Shown: positions 53,250 through 62,862, numbered from the stretch's first letter. The stretch is DNA of 64,000 nucleotides from Xanthomarina arctica (GCF_014638915.1 NZ_BMFQ01000002.1:1029367-1093366), one strand, 5' to 3'. Notes: a model not told the origin generated them from the letters alone. Program-made: numbers and translations.

Positions 53250-53969
53250 ATGAGAATACCAAAAATAAAAGGAATTATTGACAGACGCATTTTAATCAAC
53301 TACCAAATTGATAAAGAGGTTCTAGAAAATTATTTACCAAAACCCTTCAAACCCAAATTAGTAAATGGAAAAGGAATTGCAGGGATTTGCCTTATTAGAT
53401 TAAAAGAAATTAGACCGAAAGGGTTTCCTAAACAAATGGGTATTTCATCTGAAAACGGAGCACATAGAATAGCCGTAGAATGGATAGAAAATGGCAACCT
53501 AAAAGAAGGTGTTTATATTCCAAGAAGAGACACATCTTCTAAACTAAATTCTCTTGCAGGAGGAACTATTTTTCCTGGAATTCATCATTTAGCTAAGTTC
53601 ACAGTAAATGAAAAAGATGGAGTTTATGAAGTGAGTTTTATTAGTGACGATAATACGTCTTTATCTATCAAAGCGAAAAAAACTAATAAATGGAATAAAG
53701 AAAGTGTCTTTGAAAATTTACAATGTGTCTCAGATTTTTTTGAGAATGGCTCTGTTGGATATTCGCCTGACAATACAGACTTTGAAGGCCTTGAGTTGAA
53801 AGCCTATAATTGGGAAGTCTCTCTGCTGGAAGTTGAAAATGTAAAATCAAGTTTTTTTGAAAATGAAAGGATCTTTCCAAAGGGTTCTGTAATGTTCGAT
53901 AACGCTTTATTAATGACCGGTATTGAGCACGAATGGATTGGATTAAAAAAAATAAAAAGTGTCACCTAA
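53250..53969 (+). CDS. DUF2071 family protein (YqjF-like)
   Basis: The protein has 239 residues and no signal. It matches the DUF2071 fold related to acetoacetate decarboxylase: RRILINYQIDKEVLENYLP near the start, GIAGICLIRLKEIRPKGFP, then EGVYIPRRDTSSKLNSLAGG. The catalytic lysine of acetoacetate decarboxylase was not located with confidence. The role is unknown. It stands alone between the hydrolase and a DUF2200 gene. Confidence 0.78.
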   Translation: MRIPKIKGIIDRRILINYQIDKEVLENYLPKPFKPKLVNGKGIAGICLIRLKEIRPKGFPKQMGISSENGAHRIAVEWIENGNLKEGVYIPRRDTSSKLNSLAGGTIFPGIHHLAKFTVNEKDGVYEVSFISDDNTSLSIKAKKTNKWNKESVFENLQCVSDFFENGSVGYSPDNTDFEGLELKAYNWEVSLLEVENVKSSFFENERIFPKGSVMFDNALLMTGIEHEWIGLKKIKSVT

Positions 53970-54076
53970 AATTATAATTTTTAATACCTAATCTCATAGA
54001 AATAGCTGATTACAAGCATCCTTTTTTTAGGGAAACTTTCTAAAATATAATTGGATTTGAAATAAAACCATCAATA

Positions 54077-54442
54077 ATGAAAACAACACCAGAACATCAT
54101 GAGCGGATTGCAAACATGACCTTCTCCTCTGTTTTTCCGCACTATATAACTAAAATAGAAAAGAAAGGCAGAACCCAAGACGAGTTATATGAGGTTATAG
54201 AATGGCTTACTGGATTTGATAAAACCAAAGTACAAGCACTTATTGACAAAAAAGCAACCTTTAAAACCTTCTTCGAAAAAGCCACATTACATCCCAATGC
54301 TCAACTTATAAAAGGTGTTATCTGTGGCTATCGGATAGAAGAAATAGAAAACCCACTAACCCAACAAACTAGATATTTAGATAAGCTTGTTGATGAATTA
54401 GCGAAAGGTAAAAAGATGTCTAAAATATTACGTGAGGCATAA
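54077..54442 (+). CDS. DUF2200 protein
   Basis: The protein has 121 residues, soluble, matching DUF2200 throughout: HHERIANMTFSSVFPHYITK, then YEVIEWLTGFD and ENPLTQQTRYLDKLVDELAK. The family has a compact helical fold and no known function; it is often found as a singleton accessory gene. About 170 bases of spacer precede the next gene. Confidence 0.85.
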   Translation: MKTTPEHHERIANMTFSSVFPHYITKIEKKGRTQDELYEVIEWLTGFDKTKVQALIDKKATFKTFFEKATLHPNAQLIKGVICGYRIEEIENPLTQQTRYLDKLVDELAKGKKMSKILREA

Positions 54443-54611
54443 AAAACAGATATTTATTTCCTTTAAAAAAAACTTAAGGAAATGCCAAAGCACAGCTCTA
54501 GTTAAATATATTTAAGTAATTTTATCCCTAATTTAAGCTCCTAAAAGCGTTTAAAGAAGAAATATAATAGACATAATTTTTCAATATATACATTGATATT
54601 AAAAACAAAAC

Positions 54612-55331
54612 ATGACAGATTTAAAAAACAGAAAAGCCATTATTACTGGCGGTAGTCGCGGATTAGGAAAAGCAACAGCCCTTGCATTTGCAAAAGAAGG
54701 CATAGACATTGCAATTACAGGAAGAAATGAAGCGGCTTTAAAAGAAACAGTTATAGAATTGGAGGCTTACGGTGTAAATGCTATTTATGCGGTATTTGAT
54801 GTAAGTAATTATGAGGAAGTTAAAACAGGAATCTCAAGTCTTTTAACAAAATTAGGTTCCGTAGATATTTTGGTAAACAATGCAGGAATAGCCGCTTTTG
54901 GAACTTTTAATGAGATGGAAGTAAGTCAATGGACCCAAATAATACAAACCAACGTCATGGGTATGTATTATGTGACTAAAGAAGTATTGCCACATTTAAT
55001 AAGTAAGAATGAAGGTGATATTATTAACATCTCTTCTACGGCAGGTTTAAGTGGAAATGCCAGTACATCTGCCTATTCTGCTTCCAAATTTGCCGTGATT
55101 GGCATGTCTGAATCTTTAATGAAAGAAGTTAGGAAAAACAATATTAGAGTGTGTACTTTAACACCAAGTACCATAGCATCTGATATGTCCATCGATCTAG
55201 GAATTGCAAATAAAGACTCCGAAGACAGCGTGTTACAGCCTGAAGATTTTGCGCAATTAATTGTAGCTGGATTAAAACTGCCAAGAAGAGCCATGCTTAA
55301 AAGCGCCGCTTTATGGTCTACAAATCCGTAA
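54612..55331 (+). CDS. fabG: 3-oxoacyl-ACP reductase-like short-chain dehydrogenase
   Basis: The protein has 239 residues. The NAD(P)-binding loop TGGSRGLGKA (about 12-21), VNNAGIA, and the catalytic Ser with Tyr and Lys in NISSTAGLSGNAS and YSASKFAV are all present. The sequence fits FabG-type short-chain reductases, but a housekeeping fabG normally sits with fab or acp genes. This lone copy may be an auxiliary reductase with another substrate, so the symbol is tentative. A hairpin at 55361-55382 follows. Confidence 0.82.
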   Translation: MTDLKNRKAIITGGSRGLGKATALAFAKEGIDIAITGRNEAALKETVIELEAYGVNAIYAVFDVSNYEEVKTGISSLLTKLGSVDILVNNAGIAAFGTFNEMEVSQWTQIIQTNVMGMYYVTKEVLPHLISKNEGDIINISSTAGLSGNASTSAYSASKFAVIGMSESLMKEVRKNNIRVCTLTPSTIASDMSIDLGIANKDSEDSVLQPEDFAQLIVAGLKLPRRAMLKSAALWSTNP

Positions 55332-55360
55332 ATTATAATAAAGATTTATTACAATTTTTA

Positions 55361-55389
55361 AAACCTGCCTCAGGGCAGGTTTATTTACA
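55361..55389 (+). terminator. terminator after the short-chain dehydrogenase gene
   Basis: AAACCTGCC/GGCAGGTTT (55361-55369, 55374-55382) has a 4-base loop and is followed by ATTTAC. The T-run is weak, so this could also be a dispersed intergenic palindrome. Confidence 0.55.
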
Positions 55390-55469
55390 ACTCCTACCCT
55401 AGTACTAAAATAAGTACATTAGTAACTTAATCACGCTATAAAACCGCAAATACACCCATTAAACTTTAA

Positions 55470-56387
55470 ATGAAAACATACTTCGAACTTCAATTTAAAA
55501 TGTTTAATAGAAATATTATTGCTTTCGGACTCCCTCTTTTAATTGCTTATACACTAATACCAAGTGTTTTTATAATTATTTCTAATTATCTATTCTCAAA
55601 AACCGAATTTGCTAGCTATTTATATATTTTTGTTGCACTGGGTTTTATTTCGAAATCAAGTGAACCTAAAAGAAATGATTTCCTCAAGTCCATCTATAAT
55701 AAAATGGATTATTTCAAATTAAGAGCCGTAGAGAATCTTATTTACAGCCTACCTTTCCTGATTTTTTTAGCATATAAAGGGTTATATCTATATATAATTG
55801 CCCTTAGTATCTTGGCTATTTCTATGACGGTTTTTAATTTCAACACCAATTTAAACATCACCATTCCAACCCCCTTTGGCAAAAAACCTTTTGAATTTAC
55901 AGTTGGTTTTAGAAAAACATTTTTCATTTTCCCAATGGCTTACTTTTTAACCTATATTTCTATTGAAGTTGGAAATTTTAATCTTGGTGTATTTTCAATG
56001 GTTATGATTGGCATTACTTGTATGTCTTATTATTCCAAAATAGAAAATGAATATTTTGTTTGGAGTTACAATGTATCATCAAAAGAATTCTTATCAGAAA
56101 AAGTAAAAACAGGTTTATTAAATTTCTCGCTTTTATCTTTACCATCACTTATGGCCTTAGGTATTTTCTTTTTTAATGAGATTGGCATTTTATTGATAGT
56201 ACTTTTTACCTGCTACCTCTATTTAGTTACTATCATTTTTGCAAAATACGCCTCGTTTCCAAAAGAAATGAATATATCTCAAGGCATCTTAATTGCAGGT
56301 AGCTTATTATTTCCGCCAATTCTATTGTTTATTGCACCCTTCTTTTATTCGCAATCTATAAAACGTTTAAACTCTCTTTTAGAATGA
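55470..56387 (+). CDS. ABC transporter membrane protein
   Basis: The protein has 305 residues with about eight predicted membrane helices in the order expected for an ABC-2-like permease, and no other recognisable domain. It overlaps the ATPase gene by four bases (ATGA type), so the pair forms one transporter. The substrate is unknown. Similar permease and ATPase pairs are often found in Bacteroidota as possible peptide or antibiotic exporters. No biosynthesis gene lies beside it. Confidence 0.75.
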   Translation: MKTYFELQFKMFNRNIIAFGLPLLIAYTLIPSVFIIISNYLFSKTEFASYLYIFVALGFISKSSEPKRNDFLKSIYNKMDYFKLRAVENLIYSLPFLIFLAYKGLYLYIIALSILAISMTVFNFNTNLNITIPTPFGKKPFEFTVGFRKTFFIFPMAYFLTYISIEVGNFNLGVFSMVMIGITCMSYYSKIENEYFVWSYNVSSKEFLSEKVKTGLLNFSLLSLPSLMALGIFFFNEIGILLIVLFTCYLYLVTIIFAKYASFPKEMNISQGILIAGSLLFPPILLFIAPFFYSQSIKRLNSLLE

Positions 56388-57064
56388 TTAAAATAACAAA
56401 CCTATCAAAATTTTATGGCAAAAATCAGGTCCTAAACGCCATTGATCTAGAATTCGAAAAAGGAAAAGTCTACGGCATTGTTGGCGAAAACGGAGCAGGA
56501 AAAACAACCTTATTTAGGTGTATTTCTGGCTTAGAAACTTATAAAGGAGACATACAATCTGACTTTAAAAAACTAAAAGACCACCTCGGACTTTTGTTAA
56601 CAGAACCTTTCTTTTTTTCTAAAATTACAGGAAAAGAATACATACAACTCCTTGCTAATGCTAGAAGCATAGAAATAACAGATATGGAAAAGGGAAACAT
56701 ATTCGATTTACCTTTAGAGCAATATGCTTCAACCTACTCTACAGGAATGAAAAAGAAACTGGCATTAACGGCCATCTTATTACAGGAAAATAAGGTGTTT
56801 ATTCTGGATGAGCCCTTTAATGGAGTGGATATACAAAGCAATCTCATTATTTCTAGAATTATATCAAAACTGAAAGACCTAGATAAAACAGTGATTATTT
56901 CTTCGCACATATTTTCAACATTAGCGGAAACTTGCGATGAGATTTTTTTAATGAAAGACGGTGAGATTATTAGAAAAGTAAAACAAGCCGATTTCAACAA
57001 ACTAGAAACAGAAATGAAGGCCTTTACCATTGGAAACCGAATTGACATGCTTGATTTAAAATAA
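56384..57064 (+). CDS. ABC transporter ATP-binding protein
   Basis: The protein has 226 residues. Walker A is GENGAGKTT (about 34-42), the signature is a relaxed YSTGMKKKLALTAIL and Walker B is VFILDEPFNGVD. The changed signature is usual in ABC-2 exporters of the CcmA/NatA type. It overlaps the permease gene upstream by four bases, which means translational coupling. Confidence 0.87.
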   Translation: MIKITNLSKFYGKNQVLNAIDLEFEKGKVYGIVGENGAGKTTLFRCISGLETYKGDIQSDFKKLKDHLGLLLTEPFFFSKITGKEYIQLLANARSIEITDMEKGNIFDLPLEQYASTYSTGMKKKLALTAILLQENKVFILDEPFNGVDIQSNLIISRIISKLKDLDKTVIISSHIFSTLAETCDEIFLMKDGEIIRKVKQADFNKLETEMKAFTIGNRIDMLDLK

Positions 57065-57258
57065 CAAAGTTTGGTTTTTAATTGTTTTATATTTAGTGTT
57101 TATATAGCATATCTGTTTGTAATTAAAAAAACGTCAAATCGGAATTCGAAGTTGGAGCATTATAATATTTCAAAGAAAAAAAGACTGAGTTCCGTGCACA
57201 ACCAAAGCAAAAAAACACAGGCTTTCTTCCAGTTTTCGTATCTAATACAATTTGAGTC

Positions 57259-57642
57259 ATGAATAAAAAAACAATACTATTTAGTGGAGTTACCATGATT
57301 CTCCTTGTTATTGGTTTATGGTATTTTGGTTTTTTTAATCGCTTTAATTATCTAACAGCAAAAAACGATATTGCTAAGAACACACCTCAAAAAATATGGA
57401 TTGGCGAATTAATTATTTCACCAAGGGACATGAATAAAATAAGTGCCAAGTACGGATTTGAAAATATCGGATTTGGATGCGTAGTTAGTACAACAGAATT
57501 AAACGGAATTGAAATTTACAATGCTCAAATAGAAAAATATCTAACAAAAATAAATGGAACTGCCTGGAAATCAAATTACATAAAAGAACTGGACTCACTC
57601 ACCAAATTAAAACAACAGGAGTGGAAAGATAAATTTAATTAG
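57259..57642 (+). CDS. hypothetical membrane-anchored protein
   Basis: The protein has 127 residues with one N-terminal membrane helix (about 7-26) and an extracytoplasmic part that has no known domain. It includes WIGELIISPRDMNKISAKYG, which gives a compact mixed alpha/beta feel. I recognise no family. It lies alone after the ABC pair, and a stretch of about 190 bases before it holds no convincing gene. Confidence 0.55.
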   Translation: MNKKTILFSGVTMILLVIGLWYFGFFNRFNYLTAKNDIAKNTPQKIWIGELIISPRDMNKISAKYGFENIGFGCVVSTTELNGIEIYNAQIEKYLTKINGTAWKSNYIKELDSLTKLKQQEWKDKFN

Positions 57643-57762
57643 AAACTTCATTCCACAACCTATAAAAAATACTACCTTTAAAATCGTGAATAATTATTTT
57701 TAAGCTCACACCTATTTTTCAGATTCAATAAATTAAAGAAACCCCTTAAAACAATATTACAA

Positions 57763-58020
57763 ATGAGAAAAACCTACGCCTTATTAATTTCTCTTGCCTT
57801 TTTAACCTCTTGTTCAAGTGATGACGATAGCATTGATGTTTGCTCAGAGCAAGTATGGGTAGTGATTGAAGCTTGTGGAGAAACATGTTTTTATTCTGTA
57901 GAATATGGCCCTGATGAGAACAACACTACAACAATCGACACCAATGAAGCCACTTTCGATTACTATTTGGCAATTATGAATGATGACAACGAATTAAACT
58001 GTTGGGAAGGAGAAAAATAA
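57763..58020 (+). CDS. small lipoprotein
   Basis: The protein has 85 residues with a lipoprotein signal (RKTYALLISLAFLTSCSS; lipobox Cys17). The mature part is acidic, with four further cysteines (DVCSEQVWV, EACGETCFY and LNCWEGEK) that may form disulfides. No family is known to me. It stands alone. A promoter was not found. Confidence 0.6.
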   Translation: MRKTYALLISLAFLTSCSSDDDSIDVCSEQVWVVIEACGETCFYSVEYGPDENNTTTIDTNEATFDYYLAIMNDDNELNCWEGEK

Positions 58021-58194
58021 AAGGTTTTATTAACGTTACAGAAAAGGTATCAACATTTAAAATGTAACTCGAGATAAGAATCATGTTTGTTGGCTACAAA
58101 ATCAATAAAAGCGGCTAACTTACTAATTTTACATGGTTTTGTTGATGCTTCAAAAACCTCTTTTTAGTGTCATCCCAATCAAATAAACTAATAC

Positions 58195-58617
58195 ATGTAT
58201 CAACTAAATTATCATTCTATATCAAGGCCTGGCCTAAACCTTAAAGATTTAGACGATATTCTTGAAACTGCTAATATTGAGAATTCAAAGAGAAACATTT
58301 CCGGTTGTCTTATCTACCACAACAACAGGTTTGTCCAAATTCTTGAAGGCAAGAAAAAGGATGTGCTCGAAGTTTTTGAAAAGATTAAAACGGATAAACG
58401 ACATCATACAGTTACGCTCCTTTGGGAAAATCAGGTGGACAAAAGGTTCTTTTCAGAATGGCATATGGCATATTACCGCCCAGACGATGAAAACCTCAAA
58501 CTATTCTTGAACAACTTGTTATTACTTTCGGAACTTTCTGATAGATCCTCGAGTTCTTTAATGAGCTTTTGGTCAACTGTCCGTGAAATATTAGGAGGAG
58601 GAGTCAAAATAAGCTAA
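58195..58617 (+). CDS. BLUF-domain blue-light photoreceptor
   Basis: The protein has 140 residues. The BLUF domain (about 2-95) binds FAD and senses blue light. Using the spacing of AppA (Tyr21, Asn45, Gln63, Trp104, Met106), the matching residues here are Tyr6, Asn30, Gln48, Trp89 and Met91, all present at exact offsets. FVQILEG around Gln48 and SEWHMAYY around Trp89 are typical. The remaining 45 residues are a helical C-terminal part. There is no fused output domain, so the signal must pass to a separate partner. It stands alone in its direction. Confidence 0.9.
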   Translation: MYQLNYHSISRPGLNLKDLDDILETANIENSKRNISGCLIYHNNRFVQILEGKKKDVLEVFEKIKTDKRHHTVTLLWENQVDKRFFSEWHMAYYRPDDENLKLFLNNLLLLSELSDRSSSSLMSFWSTVREILGGGVKIS

Positions 58618-58776
58618 TCCAAATAAAAATTCAATTAATTATCAAACGTTTTTTTTTTGGACATTCATAAAGAAACCAACCATTACATGAAAGCCAGCTA
58701 GAAGCAAAACACGGAAAAGTTAGTGTAAGTAGTTATTGTGTTAAGTTTAAAACCTTCATCTCATTAGTTTCCAATT

Positions 58777-60009
58777 TTAGAAATAAAACATAAAGCCAAA
58801 ACTAATTCGCATGGCATCACGTTTTTGGTTTAAAGCTACAAATTGATTATTAACTTCTCCATTCGCTTCTAATTGCTTTACCCCATAATCTAACTCCAGT
58901 CCAAAAGTCATACGCTCAAAAGCTTCATACATTACATTTACAATTCCATAATAATGGGTATGAACAACATCTCCTGCCGAATATATTTCAGGGTTATCCA
59001 AACCATCAACTAGAATATAGCGTTTTACATTATCCAAATTAAAATCTGTGTATCCAAAAACAACATTACTATGCCATTTTTTTGAGAAAAAATATTCGTA
59101 AGACATCCAGCCACCAATGGCAGGAGTTGCATTAAAATTATCATTAACTGTTGGATAGCCATCATAACCAAAACCAGCAATTGTTGTCAAATAAGCCGTA
59201 ATTCCTTTCCCTCCGGTAAACTGAAATTGAAAATTATTGAGATTTTTCTTATAAATTCCACTTAAAGCAACACCATAACCTGCAAAGCTACTATTCTCAT
59301 CATCCAACTTGTAATTAATTTTTCGCAATAAAGACACAAACCTAATATGTCCCCAATCTTTTTTATAAGATAAAGCCGCAGTAACATCTGGCGTATTTTG
59401 ATACGTTTCTTCTACTAATGGTTCTAATTCACCATAGCGAACATAGTCGGTAATTGGCGCTTCCAAACTAAAGGAATACTCCCATTTATTATTTTTAAAT
59501 TGGTTGGTATATTTTATATGAGGCGACCTTACCCAAACTCCAGAAGGCGGTCCCTCCCATTCCATAATATTTGGCCATATATCTTCATCTCCAAAATTAT
59601 TCCAGTTCTGACCAATTTGCCAATGGTTTGTTTCTACATAAGCCTTACGCAACCTTAAATGACCATTTCCTCCCCAAAAATCCACTTCCACAATAGCCAA
59701 AACAGATGTGCCATTGTCGCGAATATAGACCGTGTTCCATTGTATTTGAGACTGATACATATCCACATTTAAACTACTAGTATCATCGGTTCCAAACACA
59801 TTAATAGCACCAACATTAAAGGTTTCGCTTTCTTGTAAACCTCCAAACACATTGTAGTATCCATTTAGTTTTAAATTGGCTCCCAAACTGGTTATAAATT
59901 GCGGTTTATTATCTATGGAGTCTTTAGAGCTAAGTGTTAGAAAGCGCTCCTGCCCAAAGGATAAAAAGGATGTAGTAAAGATGAAACAAACAATAAATAA
60001 AATTTTCAT
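58777..60009 (-). CDS. DcaP-like outer-membrane porin
   Basis: The protein has 410 residues with a signal peptide (1-19, ending LSFGQ). The body shows alternating strand pattern, with LRLRKAYVETNHWQIGQNWN and WPNIMEWEGPPSGVWVRSPH as in the DcaP family of trimeric porins that pass dicarboxylic acids, and ends in the strand ISFGFMFYF. No transport partner is adjacent. The substrate is inferred only from the family. It is a single-gene unit read leftwards. Confidence 0.75.
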   Translation of the reverse strand: MKILFIVCFIFTTSFLSFGQERFLTLSSKDSIDNKPQFITSLGANLKLNGYYNVFGGLQESETFNVGAINVFGTDDTSSLNVDMYQSQIQWNTVYIRDNGTSVLAIVEVDFWGGNGHLRLRKAYVETNHWQIGQNWNNFGDEDIWPNIMEWEGPPSGVWVRSPHIKYTNQFKNNKWEYSFSLEAPITDYVRYGELEPLVEETYQNTPDVTAALSYKKDWGHIRFVSLLRKINYKLDDENSSFAGYGVALSGIYKKNLNNFQFQFTGGKGITAYLTTIAGFGYDGYPTVNDNFNATPAIGGWMSYEYFFSKKWHSNVVFGYTDFNLDNVKRYILVDGLDNPEIYSAGDVVHTHYYGIVNVMYEAFERMTFGLELDYGVKQLEANGEVNNQFVALNQKRDAMRISFGFMFYF

Positions 60010-60406
60010 TCGGCTGGTTTATATGTTAAATGTAAATCTTATATATAAAAAAACAACTACTAGGCATTTAATAATATTTTAAAATCTGTTTTTTACTTGT
60101 ATCCTAGTTTAGTTACCTAATCAAAATTATTACCCAACTTACTAACTAACAACTACTTGTTAACAAAAAAAAAAGTATATAGCACAAGCTACAAATTCTT
60201 AAAAATTTCATCTTAGAGTATTACACAAAAATATGTTATTTTCAAAAAAGGAAGTCTGTTCTTTAAAACCCTCAAAAACCTAACACAGCACATCTCCCCT
60301 TTTATTTATGAACCATGTGGACAAAGTATGGCCAAATATTTAGGATACCATGACTCATTTTAACTACTTTAGTGGCTATATAATATGGAAATTGACTTGC
60401 ACTATT
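60010..60406. other. about 400-base AT-rich divergent spacer
   Basis: The spacer lies between the porin and hydrolase genes. It contains long A and T runs but no ORF, full promoter or hairpin that I could support. Confidence 0.45.
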
Positions 60407-61345
60407 ATGAGTAATACCAAAATGAAAAAGAAATATATAATTATAGGAATCCTTATAATTGGCATAGCAGTACTATACCTAATCCCGATAACAAAGGGTG
60501 ATTTTTTTGAGAAATATAATAAAAACGATGACGTTTCTCAATTATTAAAAGAATTCTATAAAAAGCCTACAAAAACTATTAGCGTGAATGGTTTAGATTG
60601 GACTTATTATACTAGTGGCAAAGGCTCTAATACGATTCTATTTATACATGGAATGGGAGGAGCATATGATTTATGGTGGCAACAGCTAGCTTTATTTGAA
60701 AAAGATTATAAGGTAATTAGCTTTTCTCTTCCTGATGCCATTACTAATTTAGAAGATACACGAAAAGGGATAGAAGGCATTTTAGCTAATGAGGATGTGA
60801 ACCGTTTTAATGTTGTAGGAACTTCAATGGGTGGATATATTGCGCAATATCTTGTTAAAACCATGCCTAACAGAGTTAAAAAAGCCGTTTTTGGAAACAC
60901 ATTTCCGCCTAATGATGAAATAGCCAAAGAAAATCAAACAAAAAATAACATTATTCCATTGTTACCTGAAATTCTAATTGGGTATTTTAGAGATAAATCA
61001 TTAAAAGAAAAATTACTTCCTGCAGCAAATAACAACCCTGTATTAACTGCATTTTTGCCTTCTTTACCCTTTACTAAAAAACAATTCATCAATCGGTATT
61101 ATGTGGTTATAGACCCTTTCACCATAAACCCTAATAGCAGTCTTATTAAACAAATTCCAAAACTAATAATAGAGTCGGATAATGACCCGTTAATAAGTTT
61201 AAACCTGCAAAAGGAATTAAAAGAATTATATCCTAACGCAGAGGTATTTACATTTCACAATGAAGGACATTTTCCATATATAAATGCTGCTGATGCCTAT
61301 AACCAAACCCTAAAACAATTTTTTGATAACACAAATATGCCTTAA
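60407..61345 (+). CDS. alpha/beta hydrolase, membrane-anchored
   Basis: Start taken at 60407 (MSNTKMKKKYIIIG), 312 residues; the ATG at 60422 is as good and a frame beginning at 60350 adds an unlikely leader. A membrane helix follows at once (about 6-24). The hydrolase fold holds the oxyanion motif FIHGMGGAYD, the nucleophile elbow GTSMGGY with its Ser, and the catalytic His in NEGHFPY. It probably acts as an esterase or lipase-like enzyme in the periplasm. The substrate is unknown. Single-gene unit. Confidence 0.78.
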   Translation: MSNTKMKKKYIIIGILIIGIAVLYLIPITKGDFFEKYNKNDDVSQLLKEFYKKPTKTISVNGLDWTYYTSGKGSNTILFIHGMGGAYDLWWQQLALFEKDYKVISFSLPDAITNLEDTRKGIEGILANEDVNRFNVVGTSMGGYIAQYLVKTMPNRVKKAVFGNTFPPNDEIAKENQTKNNIIPLLPEILIGYFRDKSLKEKLLPAANNNPVLTAFLPSLPFTKKQFINRYYVVIDPFTINPNSSLIKQIPKLIIESDNDPLISLNLQKELKELYPNAEVFTFHNEGHFPYINAADAYNQTLKQFFDNTNMP

Positions 61346-61775
61346 ATAAGTCAATTTTATTTTAAAAGCCACAATAGATATAAATCATGGGTATAAAAAT
61401 CATGTACCATAGATCTTAGCTACGGTATTATAAAATAAGAAAGGAGAAATGGATATGCAAAAAAAAAGCCTCTTTAGCTATTATAACTTGGGCATTTAAA
61501 ACAGAGATAGTAAAAGAAATTACCACACAATGTACCCTAATGCATATGGGTTCTATCTACCTACTTAAAGAATTGAATTTTACTCTAATAAAAACAGATC
61601 AAGACATGATATTTTGGTCTTAAAAAAACTAAAGCTTGATAACCATTTTCATTTTTAATAATTGAGACTTCAGTTTTCCTTTTCAAGAACAACCTATTAA
61701 AAAAAAACTTATCTTAGCTTAGCTACATTTTAAGATAGTTTCTCCCTAAGTATCTATCAAAAAAAATCAGGTGAT
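61346..61775. other. 430-base spacer with a broken small ORF
   Basis: The spacer holds an imperfect dyad (61405-61412 with 61420-61427) and a possible frameshifted ORF (61449-61623, listed separately). The last 90 bases before the HTH gene are AT-rich with no clear promoter. Confidence 0.4.
61449..61623 (+). pseudogene. frameshifted small ORF with A9 run
   Basis: After AAGGAG (61441-61446), an ATG at 61449 starts a frame that reaches a stop after 16 codons. If one A is taken from the run of nine (61459-61467), the frame runs on for about 57 codons to TAA at 61621-61623, reading through IITWAFKTEIVKEITTQC and ending QDMIFWS. The coding-like composition and the good ribosome binding site suggest a gene broken, or switched, at the A-run. 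A sequencing slip is possible. Confidence 0.3.
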
Positions 61776-62066
61776 ATGAAAGCAGATAACTCCGTAGTTT
61801 TAAAGCGTCAAAAACTCAATAAAGACCAGTATCCTTTTCTTATAAACAGCGCAGACGAAGAATGGCTTAACGTTCAAGAACTCATGGTTTATTTTAAAAT
61901 GAGCCGTAGAAGTATTAATCGGTTAGTAAAAACAAACAAAATTCCTTGTACTAAATTGGGAGGAACATTATTGTTTCCGAAGAAATTAATGAACAAAATC
62001 ATGCTTCAAAGAGCCCTAATGCAAATGAACACATCCAGTCTGGATTTTGATGATTCAGAATTGTAA
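61776..62066 (+). CDS. helix-turn-helix protein (excisionase/MerR-type HTH_17)
   Basis: The protein has 96 residues. The winged HTH of the excisionase type is seen in EWLNVQELMVYFKMSRRSIN (about residues 29-48), then RLVKTNKIPCTKLGGTLLFP. Such small proteins help excision of mobile elements or act as small DNA-binding regulators. It stands just before a terminator and a DUF6266 gene in the opposite direction. No integrase or relaxase gene is in the window, so a link to a mobile element is only possible. Confidence 0.8.
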   Translation: MKADNSVVLKRQKLNKDQYPFLINSADEEWLNVQELMVYFKMSRRSINRLVKTNKIPCTKLGGTLLFPKKLMNKIMLQRALMQMNTSSLDFDDSEL

Positions 62067-62103
62067 TTTATTGGTGGTTGGTTTAAGATATTTAAAGGCA
62101 ATA

Positions 62104-62136
62104 AAAAACCCTTCTCTGCAAAAAGAGAAGGGTTTT
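62104..62136. terminator. bidirectional terminator between HTH and DUF6266 genes
   Basis: A 9-bp stem CCCTTCTCT/AGAGAAGGG (62109-62117, 62124-62132) with a 6-base loop is flanked by A6 and TTTT. It serves the two convergent genes. Confidence 0.8.
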
Positions 62137-62144
62137 AAAAGATA

Positions 62145-62789
62145 CTACAACACAGTAACGGCGCCTAAGTAACTACTTATGGCAGCATCTTTCTTGTTTG
62201 CGGTAACAAAACTACCCCAAGATTCCACTTCAAGCCCAGCCAAATAACCAGGCAAGGTAATTTGTGCTACGCCTAGATCTCTGGTAGCAATAGCGTCATA
62301 AACCTGAAATAAATTTAAATCGGCTGAAAACACAACCACCAACAAGGTATCTGTAGCAGTGGCGTTACCCTGTCCGCTATTATCCACCCAACTAATGTTT
62401 AGCACTTGGTTGGCAGCCGTGGCTAAAATAGGATTATCCAAACCACGCAAATCGCCTTTGCTAATTAAAACCTTGAAATAGTTAATAACAAACTCCCCTA
62501 ATGGAAGCGCAGTTAATGCTTCGGTAAGGTGGTAAGACGTAGCTAGGTTGTACCTAGACTTGTCGCCTTGTTTCTTTCCAAAATAAGCGCTTAACACACT
62601 TTTAATTGGATTTAAAAATGCAACAACCGTTTTAAAACGTTCGCGTTGTAGCAATTGTTCTTCCGTAGCTGTGTAATTCCCTCTTTGAGGTAAACTACGC
62701 ATCACGTTTTTGCCTCTCCATCGGGAACCGACAATGTTCCCTACTTTTCCTGAGAAGCCACCTAAAATGCCTTTTTCAAAAGTCGCCAT
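62145..62789 (-). CDS. DUF6266 protein
   Basis: The protein has 214 residues, soluble with no signal peptide. It matches DUF6266 in its characteristic start MATFEKGILGGFSGKVGNIV followed by GSRWRGKNVMRSLP, and in the long central region KSVLSAYFGKKQGDKS. The family is restricted to Bacteroidota, often occurs in several copies and has no known function. It is convergent with a helix-turn-helix gene. Its upstream region (62790-63000) carries six phased ATTGGCAC-like repeats, which on its coding strand read GTGCCAAT, so its expression may be controlled there. Confidence 0.8.
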   Translation of the reverse strand: MATFEKGILGGFSGKVGNIVGSRWRGKNVMRSLPQRGNYTATEEQLLQRERFKTVVAFLNPIKSVLSAYFGKKQGDKSRYNLATSYHLTEALTALPLGEFVINYFKVLISKGDLRGLDNPILATAANQVLNISWVDNSGQGNATATDTLLVVVFSADLNLFQVYDAIATRDLGVAQITLPGYLAGLEVESWGSFVTANKKDAAISSYLGAVTVL

Positions 62790-62862
62790 AATAATTAAAT
62801 TTAGATATTAATATGCCACTAAAGTATTATCTAATTATCTACAAAACAAACACATAGCCACT

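Noticed and set aside
57071..57262. 63-codon frame between the ABC ATPase and the 57259 gene
   Set aside because: The N-terminal part is plausible as a membrane helix but the rest is low-quality and basic, it overlaps the next start, and no ribosome binding site is seen.
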